This document shows, in pieces, positions 1 to 8,157 of a stretch of DNA of 64,000 nucleotides (position 1 is its first letter; each line of letters starts with the position of its first letter). Origin of the DNA: Pycnococcus provasolii. Taxonomy: Eukaryota > Chlorophyta > Pseudoscourfieldiophyceae > Pseudoscourfieldiales > Pycnococcaceae. The notes under the pieces are model-generated. The model was not told the origin of the DNA. It made no database searches and saw only the letters and a list, made by a program, of their open reading frames with translations. The stretch covers positions 868,001-932,000 of the forward strand of contig OW568861.1 in assembly GCA_938743325.2 (NCBI GenBank), read 5' to 3'. The translations under genes and the position numbers were made by a program.

Positions 1-909
1 CGGGCAAGACCACGTCATCGGGCGCTCCTTGTCGCCTTCGACGTACCCACCAAAGTCGAGAATCCACAGGTCGCTGAACGTCTTGCCGTGACCACCGTAG
101 CCGCCGAAGATCCACAGCTGCCCTTCGACGATCGTCGCCGTGTGGTGCGCGCGCGCGTGCGGCGTGCCAACCTCGCTAGCGATTTCAGGCTGGTCCCAGC
201 TCTTCTCGGCAACGTCATAGACCCACACGTCGCCGTACCTCTCGCGGTGGTTCATTCCACCGAAAACGAGGAACTTCTTAGCCGAGATGGGGGTCATGGT
301 GAAGTGGCTACGTGCCGACGGGAACTTGTCACCGCGCGGGTGAAGCTCCGTCCACTTGAATTGTTCGGCGTTCGAAATGTCGAGCTCCTGCAGGTCGCTG
401 AGCGCCTGCGGCTTACCATCCTTGCGTCCGACGCCACCGTAGAGGAACACCTTTCCGGCAGTCGTACACATGCGGTGCCCCGATCGCGGCACCGGCGGCG
501 TCCCCTTGACGGGTGTCTCCTCCCATGTCACCGACTGTGGTTTTTGCGTGCGTGTGTGTGCGTGTGTTAGTCATGTTTAGTTTAGTGTTAAGCCTCTAAG
601 AAGGTTGCGTTCGCTTCGTCGCGCGGCCGAAGCGACTGACTTGCGACGAGCCGCGGCTCACATCTCCCTCGTTGCCGACACCTCTCCCCTCTCTCTCCTC
701 CGTCTCCTCGCCGTCGCGCGTCGCGCCAGCCTGCACGTGTGTGCCCGAGCACTTGCTCACTGGCTTCAACCGGTTACCGGCGTTACTTCGGCGTCGACGC
801 ATACACGCGCGCACGCGCGCAACCACCAGCCAGCCGCCAGGCCAGCCCCTTCCAGCTCCCTCTGACGCCCACAACCGAGAAGACCACAGGGAGAAGCGCG
901 ACGTACCAT
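1..909 (-). CDS. Kelch-repeat protein, 3' part cut off by window edge
   Basis: An open frame on the minus strand from 534 to the window edge encodes a kelch beta-propeller. Three blades are visible, each with a Gly-Gly pair followed by an aromatic and Trp: around YGGVGRKDG, VFGGMNHRERYGDVWVYD and IFGGYGGHGKTFSDLWILD. No ATG opens this exon; it begins right after a CCACAG acceptor (535-540). The nearest suitable start is an ATG at 907-909 followed at once by the donor GTACGT (901-906), giving a protein beginning MSVTWEETP. Exons would be 907-909 and 1-534 with a 372-nt intron; that join is inference. Kelch propellers usually bind partner proteins; the partner cannot be told. The end lies outside the window. 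Confidence 0.72.
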
Positions 910-2187
910 GTTGTGCACACGCCTGCGTGTGTGAAGGTGTAGATGAGCCTAAGTACAGGAGCCTAAGTAGCACGGTGCGACCCAAGTTGCGTGGGCGCAA
1001 GACTCTGCGAGTCCTCACTCACCTGGCAAGAGGTGGGGTGGGAGCAATGGCCGAGCCAAGTTGGCTGATGGGCGTGCAGCACGGCCACGAGAGCGAGCTT
1101 AGGGCCACGACTCACGCACGACCTCCAGGCGCTGGGCCAGCGAGCCAAAGCCAGGCGGAGAGAGGCGAACGAACTACGTCGTAGGTTACGCGCAACACGC
1201 CTCTAGCTCTAGAGTAGAGCTCCTCGCAGCGAACTCGCAGCTCCTCGCAGCTCCTCGCAGCTCCTCGCAGCGAACTCGCAGCTCCTCGCAGCAGAGCTTG
1301 CTTTAATGCTTTCCTGCTTTCCTGTAGAGTGTAGACCCTTCGCCCCTTCGTCTCGAAACCCTTCGTACGTGCTACGGTATGTACGGTACCCTTGCAGCTG
1401 TTGCTTGGTTGGCGAGGGTTGACGAGCCTCCCTCAGCCCTCAGGTTGCTTTGGACCCTTTGGAGGAGTGATTGCCTCGAGAGTGACGACAAGCATCGATT
1501 CCAAGACGATGTGCATCAGTGCATTGTGCAGTGCAGACGATGTGCAGACGATGTGCAGGAGGTCTCTGCCCTCTGGACGACTCTTCGATGACTCTTTCAG
1601 CGTTCTCCAGATGCCAGACTCAAAGGGGACCCACAAAGGCGTTCTCAACTCAAAGTCGTGCGCGTTGCGCGGTGCAATCAAACCACAGCTAGGACTACCT
1701 TTGCAGCCAGCCAGCTGCAAAGGCTCGCTACCAGTCACCAGTCTGCCAGAGAAGTCTGCCAGTCGCATAGTCTACACAGTGCATACACAGTAGTATCCCC
1801 TCTGTACACTCATTCAACGAGTGGCACCCCTTAATGCACCGATAACTAGCGACGCGAACCCGCGCGAGCAGGTCTGCAGGAGGGACGAAGGGAAGCTCAA
1901 GGGAAGGGGGGGGGGGAGGGAGGCCCACTGTAAAGTCTCGTTGTTTCAGAAGGATTTTCATGTTTCTTCCATACTGAATTTCCATATCAATTTCCTGAAG
2001 TTAAATTTCGAAAGGGAGTAAACCTTGCATACTGTAGTTTTCTAGTCATCCACTCATCCGGACTGTTCAAACCTTGTTCCCGGAGTGGAGTTCCCGCGCT
2101 CTTTCCCTGTTTGCCAAGACGGTTCTCCGGAGCCCCTTAAGGGGCCGCTTGCGCACCTCGCACCTCGCACCTCCGACGACGCGCGCC
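910..2187. other. Intergenic, low-complexity DNA
   Basis: No supported gene. The stretch holds the upstream region of the kelch gene, a CTCCTCGCAG tandem repeat (1219-1292), short GTGCAGACGAT repeats near 1525-1560, and an AT-richer segment (1930-2070) before the next gene. Open frames here lack codon bias and family resemblance. Confidence 0.6.
1219..1292. repeat. Tandem repeat of a CTCCTCGCAG 10-mer
   Basis: At least five copies of CTCCTCGCAG are interleaved with two copies of CGAACTCGCAG. A related AGAACTCGCCGCAG doublet occurs near 47,410, also in gene-free DNA. Confidence 0.85.
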
Positions 2188-4050
2188 ATGCCGCGCAACG
2201 GCACCTCGGACCACAACCACCTGGCGTTCACGGGCCTCCTCCTCGGGTCAAGGTCAGCGGTTAGGTCCACTTGTGCCAACAACGCTGCGGCTGCGAAAAC
2301 GAAAAAAAGCCACGCAAAGGCGCGTAAGGGTCTGCCAGCCTGGGATGACACCTCCTCGAACTTAGACGCCATGCGTCTCTCGCCTGCAGAGCTCGCTCAG
2401 CGACGCGCAGCGCGCGTCTCAAGACACATCCTTCGGCCGGGGACCGCGCCGCCGGTGCCGACGACGGCGGTGGCGCTGAGCCCGGGATTGTCGCCGCTCG
2501 CGCGCAGGTATGAGCAGAGGAAGGCGGTGGCTGCGGCGCAGGTCGCGGCCGCACGTGCGGCTGCTGCCGTAAGAGGAACGACACACGCGGAACAAACGAC
2601 GAAGGGCGTGCGCGCGAGCGTACGCGACCGCCTGCCCCTGAGTCTGCAGCAAGATAAGGATTCCGTCGACTTCGACGAAGAAGTTCGAGAGTTCAGGGCA
2701 AGGAGGGAAGCAGCACTCGCTGAGGCGGCGGCAAGACTTGGGCCAGCGGCACAGGCGAGGGGGGTCACGCCACGCGCCGAACGGAGTCTGCTGTATGCCC
2801 GCAACGGACTTGAGGAGGAGGAGGTCAGCGGCACTGGAGGACTGTACGACGGCGACGAAGAGGAGGAGGAGGAGGAGGAGACAGTTTATAATGGCGTTGC
2901 TTCTGCTCGACAATTTGTCCCGTCAGAGGCGGCACAAGCAGCCGCGGCGCGCGCCGCGCGCCAGGCTCTGGCAAGTCCAGCAGCAACGCGGAACAGCGTG
3001 GATGTGGCGATCGAGCATGGCGTCGCCATGAGCGCGGCGGACGTTGCGAAAGCCGTGGCAACTCTCTCAAGTCCTCCACCGCGCGTGCCGCGCGTCCCAA
3101 CTGCGCCGCCGAATCAGGAGGACGAGAGCGAGGAGGCTTTTTTGCTTAGCCAACAGCTTCAGGATCTCGCGACGCGACAGCAGGAGGCGGAGTTAGAAGC
3201 TGCTCAACTGCGCGAAGAACTTGCCGTTGAAAAGCGGCGACACCAGGAAGAGATGGAGGCGCTCGCGGTCGCGATTGAAAAAGCCAAGAAAATTAAGCAG
3301 GAGGAGGAGGAAGCGAATGCCGTAGCCGATGTTTCTTTTGAGCCGCCGGTGGCACCCATGGCGGCGCAGCTACGCAAGCTTGGCGAGGAACTGCACATGC
3401 TCACGGCTGCCGCTCCACCTGCACTCCCTTCCGTGAATTCCGAGCCAGCGGTTGGCGCGGCTGCCGACGATGACGGTGATGACATGGGGGCGACAGAGCG
3501 ACGCAACGCGCTCGACGCGGGAGACTGCGTTGAGTTGCGTCTGAGCATGGAGCGATCACGGGGCACAGTTGTCGACGCACCGCCACTGCGGCACGCGTCC
3601 GTGCTGCCTCCGGTACCTGCCATCGACTTCGAGGAGGAGGAGGATTTACCCGCCTTCCCTGGATTGTCAACGATGAGGACCAGCCAAGATGGCATCGACG
3701 CGCGGCAGGATACACATGGATCGCAGCCTCATGTGCCTCAGCCGGCGCATCCGGTTGCGTCTGACCTGCGCAGTGCCCTTGACCTCGACAATCAGCTCGC
3801 CGCCCGACGTAGCGTGCCACCGCCGGCTGTCCCTCGGTGGTCTGTCGCGGCCGCGGCTGCCAACTCCTCTGCGGATGCGGCAACGACGAGCGCCTTTTCA
3901 GTGGCCGCCGCCGCGCAAACTTCGTCGGCCACCTCGAAGCACATTCTCGGCGGCGGCGGCGTGGCAAGTGCGCGGCATGGAAGCATGGCACTCCTTCACA
4001 ACCAACGACCAGCAGCTGCCCTTGGCGAGCAGAACCAGAATTTGGCGTAG
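2188..4050 (+). CDS. Coiled-coil protein with SPICE1-like N-terminal motif
   Basis: A 620-residue protein if translation starts at the ATG at 2188, which has a GCCATGC context; the frame is open further up to an ATG at 2074. Residues 52-69 read WDDTSSNLDAMRLSPAEL, followed by Arg pairs and SRH. This resembles the N-terminal block of animal SPICE1, a spindle and centriole protein, which has WDNT, a Leu, then a T/SPE-L-RR run. The middle is rich in Ala and Glu and carries a probable coiled coil (LATRQQEAELEAAQLREEL and on, near residues 320-380). The C-terminus is low-complexity Ala/Ser. The SPICE1 link rests on one short motif and is tentative; the gene itself is well supported by length and codon use. 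A CCCCTTAAGGGG palindrome lies at 2133-2144. Confidence 0.7.
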   Translation: MPRNGTSDHNHLAFTGLLLGSRSAVRSTCANNAAAAKTKKSHAKARKGLPAWDDTSSNLDAMRLSPAELAQRRAARVSRHILRPGTAPPVPTTAVALSPGLSPLARRYEQRKAVAAAQVAAARAAAAVRGTTHAEQTTKGVRASVRDRLPLSLQQDKDSVDFDEEVREFRARREAALAEAAARLGPAAQARGVTPRAERSLLYARNGLEEEEVSGTGGLYDGDEEEEEEEETVYNGVASARQFVPSEAAQAAAARAARQALASPAATRNSVDVAIEHGVAMSAADVAKAVATLSSPPPRVPRVPTAPPNQEDESEEAFLLSQQLQDLATRQQEAELEAAQLREELAVEKRRHQEEMEALAVAIEKAKKIKQEEEEANAVADVSFEPPVAPMAAQLRKLGEELHMLTAAAPPALPSVNSEPAVGAAADDDGDDMGATERRNALDAGDCVELRLSMERSRGTVVDAPPLRHASVLPPVPAIDFEEEEDLPAFPGLSTMRTSQDGIDARQDTHGSQPHVPQPAHPVASDLRSALDLDNQLAARRSVPPPAVPRWSVAAAAANSSADAATTSAFSVAAAAQTSSATSKHILGGGGVASARHGSMALLHNQRPAAALGEQNQNLA

Positions 4051-4350
4051 TTACAAGTTATGTGGTAACTCTCAACAAACATTTTCTATGACTCACGAAG
4101 GGGAGATTTTTTTTTCGAATTTCACCCAACCCCTAAAAAAAAATCGCAATTAACTTCGACGTGTCGTTGGAAAGGAGCCGTTGGAGATTTTTCTGCGTGC
4201 AACCGAAAAAGGTCGCAAACACAATCACAAGTCACAACAACTTTTAAACGCCGCCACGAGCGTCATCGTGCCGTTCGACGAAGAGTTGCTGTACGCCCGT
4301 CATCGCCGTCCGTTAACGTTAACTACAGATATTTGCGCCTGTGAATAATA

Positions 4351-5151
4351 ATGGTAGTACCTCACATCTCGCTACGTCACGCAACTGCCGCCGCCACGTG
4401 CGGCATGATGATGGCGCGCAGCATGCGCCGTCATGCTCATCATCATCGTCATCGTGCTACAAAACGAATGCAGCAGTGTCACTCGTCATCACGGAAAAAT
4501 GGGGTCCATCGCCCTGATTCCATTGATTCGTTTGAGTGTACGTCGTACGGTAAAATCACCACAGCACGCGTTCGCAACCTCGTCGTGCGCGCACCGATTG
4601 CACTTGTGATGACACACGTGCTGAACGTCAAGACGTCACTCATCTGGGATGACAGTATCATGGAGGTGAAAGACTTCCACCACGAGGAGCAGCCACACCA
4701 CGACGGCGACGACCACCACTTCCATGATGAGATGACGAAGATATGCGATAACCTCGAATTCGGGAAGACGATGCAGCCTCTCATCTCGGGAAAACCAGGA
4801 TGGGTGACCATCAGCGTCGACCGTGCTTACTGCCCCGTCGATGTAATCGACGGAAGCATCGTTCCCGCATCGCACGAGACGTTGCGGAACACGTCCCCAT
4901 CGGTGGTGGTTGTGCGAAAGTGGGGTGACGTCGTCTTGCCGAATGGTAAACTGTGTGAGTTTCAGGCAGAGGAAACGATCGAGTTTGCTTCTGACTTGGA
5001 CAACCCGTGGATCACGAATGTGAACTGGAGTGTGCGATGTCCTCTCATCAGCCTACCACGGTGTGCACAAGCGGTCGCATCGTGGATTTTCGAGAGGCGC
5101 GTCGCGGGTGCATTTCAGTCACTCCGATATTCTTTGGAACAAGAAAGCTAG
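4351..5151 (+). CDS. Unknown protein with His-rich linker
   Basis: A 266-residue open frame beginning with ATG. The N-terminus is rich in Met, His and Arg and could be a targeting sequence; an acidic His cluster (HHEEQPHHDGDDHHFHDE) lies near residues 110-127. The C-terminal half is compact, with alternating hydrophobic strands such as VVVVRKWGDVVLPNGKLCEF and a final amphipathic helix, and may be a lipid-binding START/SRPBCC-like fold, but no family is recognised with confidence. TGTAA at 5169-5173, 18 bp after the stop, supports a transcript ending here. The adjacent STE24 gene converges from the other strand only 46 bp away. Confidence 0.6.
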   Translation: MVVPHISLRHATAAATCGMMMARSMRRHAHHHRHRATKRMQQCHSSSRKNGVHRPDSIDSFECTSYGKITTARVRNLVVRAPIALVMTHVLNVKTSLIWDDSIMEVKDFHHEEQPHHDGDDHHFHDEMTKICDNLEFGKTMQPLISGKPGWVTISVDRAYCPVDVIDGSIVPASHETLRNTSPSVVVVRKWGDVVLPNGKLCEFQAEETIEFASDLDNPWITNVNWSVRCPLISLPRCAQAVASWIFERRVAGAFQSLRYSLEQES

Positions 5152-5168
5152 TGACAAAGCAATGTTTT

Positions 5169-5173
5169 TGTAA
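5169..5173 (+). terminator. TGTAA polyadenylation signal
   Basis: TGTAA lies 18 bp beyond the stop codon at 5151. It matches the poly(A) signal typical of green algae and recurs after many genes here. Confidence 0.5.
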
Positions 5174-5197
5174 CACGGCAATTTCTTCAACAACTTT

Positions 5198-6652
5198 TCA
5201 GGCTGACTTCTTGTCTTCACCACTGCGCCTTGCCACCTCACGCCGCTTCAGCTTTTGTACAAAGTCCTTGTCCGAATCAGCCACCACTCCTAGCGCGTCG
5301 ATTCGCTGCGCAATCTCTGGGTGGGAAGAGTGGTATGCACCGTACCACGAGTCCATCCACAGCGACCCCTTCTCGCTTTGCTGCAAGACCAAGAGAGACT
5401 GCGCCAACTCTTTCGCATAACCGAGCGTGCGAGCGAACTGATCCGCCTGATACTCGAATGCGCGGCTTACTAGGTTGCTCAAAAATCCGAGAAATGCGTC
5501 GACGGGAACGCTGAAGAGCTGATAGAGCAACAGACCAATGAGAACCGGCTTAGGTGGCAGCCCCGCGTGATCATGATACCCAAATGCTTCGAACAGCACG
5601 GACGAGTCACGTATCAAGCCGTATCCTTGCAACTGCGCGAACAGCAGCGCGGAGCTCATCACCATCAACTTGATCACGTGCGAGTGATTCCAATGCCCAA
5701 GCTCGTGCGCCAACACACTGCACACGTGCTCATTGTTTCGCGATTCGTCTTGATCCTTCGCAGCCTCATCCTCCTCGTTCAGCTCTGCAAAGCCTTTGAT
5801 GAGAGTGTCGTAGAGCACAATTCGCTTGTTCTTCCCAAAACCGTACAGATAGGCGTTGGCGTGCGCGGATCTTTTCGACCCATCGACGACGTAAAGTTTC
5901 TGGAGCGGATACGAAACCTTCTCAGCAAGACGCACAATGTCAGCTCGAAGCGGGCTGTCCTCTGGTATGGGATCGTATTTGTTGAAGAGTGGCGCGATGA
6001 AGTTCGGGTAGAGGAACACCATTAGGAGCTGAAACGCCATGATGACGGCCCAGAGCAAGGTCACCGCGTACGCGGATGACGCAAACACCCTTATACTCGC
6101 GACGACGGCGGCGATGATGGGAGGCATCAGCACACACGCGATGCCAAGTCCTTTTACTTTGTCCATGAGCCACAGGCGTACTGTTTGTTTGTTGAACCCG
6201 TGCTTCGCTTCGATGACGAACGTTGCGTACGCCCCCCACGGCGCGTCTTTCACGACGGAAACGAGCGTGAGGAGGAACACGAACGCAATAGAAGCGAGTA
6301 CCTCCTTGGCGGTTGGCGTGACTGCGTACGTGCTCGCGGCTGCCCACGTCGCGCACGCGTTCCACACACGCGGCATAAGCTCGTAGGAGATGACGAGGTG
6401 CGTTTCGAACGTGGAGTAGACGGAGTGTATGAGTCGGTACGTCCACCGGTCGAGCGCGTAGCTTTGGGACGCTTTGTACCACGTCTCGTCAAAGATGGAT
6501 CGCAGCGCCGCGGGTGGCGAAGGCTTGCGTATGGCGGTGCGTTGTCGAAACTCAAGTACAGTTTCAAACAAAAACTGACACCAGTGGAACACCAAGGCGA
6601 CGACGACCAACGAGAGAGAGGTGGTGGTGGTGGAGGGACGCGCCATGGCCAT
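5198..6652 (-). CDS. STE24: CAAX prenyl protease 1 (STE24/ZMPSTE24)
   Basis: A 484-residue integral membrane zinc metalloprotease of the M48 family. It removes the -AAX tripeptide after prenylation of CAAX proteins, in the endoplasmic reticulum membrane. The zinc motif HELGH is at residues 316-320, and the second Glu region reads VSRAFEYQADQFA, as in STE24 of yeast and plants. Length and order of hydrophobic segments fit the family: an N-terminal anchor, several spans before HELGH and two after it. The AFEYQAD block and the FNKQTVRLWLMDKVKG block are typical family signatures. The gene is intronless and complete; ATG at 6652. Confidence 0.95.
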   Translation of the reverse strand: MAMARPSTTTTSLSLVVVALVFHWCQFLFETVLEFRQRTAIRKPSPPAALRSIFDETWYKASQSYALDRWTYRLIHSVYSTFETHLVISYELMPRVWNACATWAAASTYAVTPTAKEVLASIAFVFLLTLVSVVKDAPWGAYATFVIEAKHGFNKQTVRLWLMDKVKGLGIACVLMPPIIAAVVASIRVFASSAYAVTLLWAVIMAFQLLMVFLYPNFIAPLFNKYDPIPEDSPLRADIVRLAEKVSYPLQKLYVVDGSKRSAHANAYLYGFGKNKRIVLYDTLIKGFAELNEEDEAAKDQDESRNNEHVCSVLAHELGHWNHSHVIKLMVMSSALLFAQLQGYGLIRDSSVLFEAFGYHDHAGLPPKPVLIGLLLYQLFSVPVDAFLGFLSNLVSRAFEYQADQFARTLGYAKELAQSLLVLQQSEKGSLWMDSWYGAYHSSHPEIAQRIDALGVVADSDKDFVQKLKRREVARRSGEDKKSA

Positions 6653-6893
6653 TATTGGTGGGGGGAGGGTTGGGGCAAAGTGGGTTCGGAAAGGGCAGAA
6701 CGGGGGGGGAGGGAACGGAGAATGAATGGAATGGGGTTTTGTGCGTGCGTGTGTGTTTATTCATGGGTGCGTGTGTCAATAATGGGAAAGAATTAACTGC
6801 AACTGGTCGAAGAAGAAGAAGTGAGTGAGTGACACACATCTTCATCTTCGAAGACCTGTAATGTATGTAAGTTGCACTTCCATCCACTTTCAC

Positions 6894-7490
6894 TCATGAC
6901 TTGGCGCTCTTGATGGTCTCCTCCGCACCCGCGTCCGCCGCCTCGCGAATGCTGCGAACCCCAGGCTTGTACTTGTTCTTTGTAGGCGTTCCGAAGTCCA
7001 GAGGACGCTCAGCCACCGAGGCGTCTGGAAGTTCCCCGATGGACGAGATGTGCCTGAACTTATCTTTCGTCGGCGCGTGCCACGGCGTGTACTCGTTCGT
7101 GTACGCACGTCCTAGTTTCTTCTCCTGCTCCTCGGCAATTTTCTGAAAGTCCGCCAACCTCTCCGCCACCGACGCGTCGGGCAGTTCCCCGATGGAGGAT
7201 ATGTGGCGAAACTTGTCCTTGGTGTCTGTGTGCCACGGCGTGTACTCGTTCGTGTACGTGCGTGTGAGTCGCCCACCACTACTGCCGTTCGCTCCCCCTC
7301 CGTTCGCCTCTGTCGTCTCCTGTTTGCTTTTTTTCTCATGCTCCCCTTCGGCATCCCCCGCCGACGCCGACGCCGACGCCGCCGACGAAGAAAACCCAAA
7401 GCTACCACCACCAGACAGTGATCGCAGTAGAATTCCGGACGACGCCGACGACGACGCCAAAAGTCGAACACAACGAAGTCGCGACAGCAT
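6894..7490 (-). CDS. Small organelle-targeted protein with two 51-residue repeats
   Basis: A 198-residue protein. I chose the ATG at 7490 because it opens a typical mitochondrial-type presequence (MLSRLRCVRLLASSSASSG), rich in Arg, Leu and Ser and free of acids. The mature part has two near-identical units containing TNEYTPWH, DKFRHISSIGELPDASVAER and an acidic tail, about residues 77-127 and 128-178. The spacing is exactly 153 nt in the DNA. I do not recognise the family. The repeat core has fixed Trp, His and aromatic residues, which suggests a binding surface rather than filler. Confidence 0.7.
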   Translation of the reverse strand: MLSRLRCVRLLASSSASSGILLRSLSGGGSFGFSSSAASASASAGDAEGEHEKKSKQETTEANGGGANGSSGGRLTRTYTNEYTPWHTDTKDKFRHISSIGELPDASVAERLADFQKIAEEQEKKLGRAYTNEYTPWHAPTKDKFRHISSIGELPDASVAERPLDFGTPTKNKYKPGVRSIREAADAGAEETIKSAKS

Positions 7491-8157
7491 GATACAGAGA
7501 AGATACCTAAGAGGAGTACTATAGGACACAGGCCTGCTGACAGGGGGAGCGGAATGGTGACGAGGCACTATACAACACCACCAAGGCACCAAGAAAAAGG
7601 CCACGGGAAGAAACAGGACGTGCTGCGGCCTGCGGAAGGGGAGAAGAGCGGGGCCGGGACGTTTTTCTTTCCTTTCCCCTTGAAAGTTGAACCGATCAGA
7701 AAAATCAATCGGTCCTTCTCAAACAGCCAAACGAAACAGCCAAAGCATGCATCGAGGGGCAAGACCTGAGGAGAACGAACGAACCCTAGGGTCCCCAAAG
7801 TTCGGGGTTCGGGGTTCGGGGTTCGGGATTCGGGGTTTGGGGTTGGGTTTAGGTTAGCACGTGCTTGAGCCTCGCGTCGTCCTGGGGTGCAGATGCGTCC
7901 CCTTGGAGCAGTCGGGCGTACTGTAAAGAACCACAAGCAGCCTGAGGCTCGTTCTCGGAGCTTGTTCTCGGAGGAGGAATCCTGGGGCGAGAAAAAGATC
8001 AGAGGGCGCCGCCTCTGGGAGTCCTGGGGTCCAAAAAGGAAAAAGAAAAGGGCCCCCAAAGCCAACCACACGGACGGGACGGGACGGGACGGACGCCCCC
8101 GGGGCCCTGACGCGCAACATCTCCCCTTTTCTCGTCATTCTATCCACACATAGCAGG
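7491..8157. promoter_or_regulatory. Divergent promoter region with G-rich repeat
   Basis: Space between the minus-strand repeat protein (ATG 7490) and the plus-strand Clp gene (ATG 8158). It holds the telomere-like array at 7801-7856 and no supported gene. Confidence 0.5.
7801..7856. repeat. Degenerate telomere-like G-rich array
   Basis: Successive TTCGGGG units decay into GGTTTGGGG and GGTTTAGG. The heptamer and G-runs resemble variant telomere repeats, and the array lies between divergently transcribed genes. Confidence 0.8.

Noticed and set aside
1219-1292. CRISPR-like or satellite array
   Set aside because: Units are 10-11 bp without unique spacers; it is a simple tandem repeat in a eukaryotic genome.
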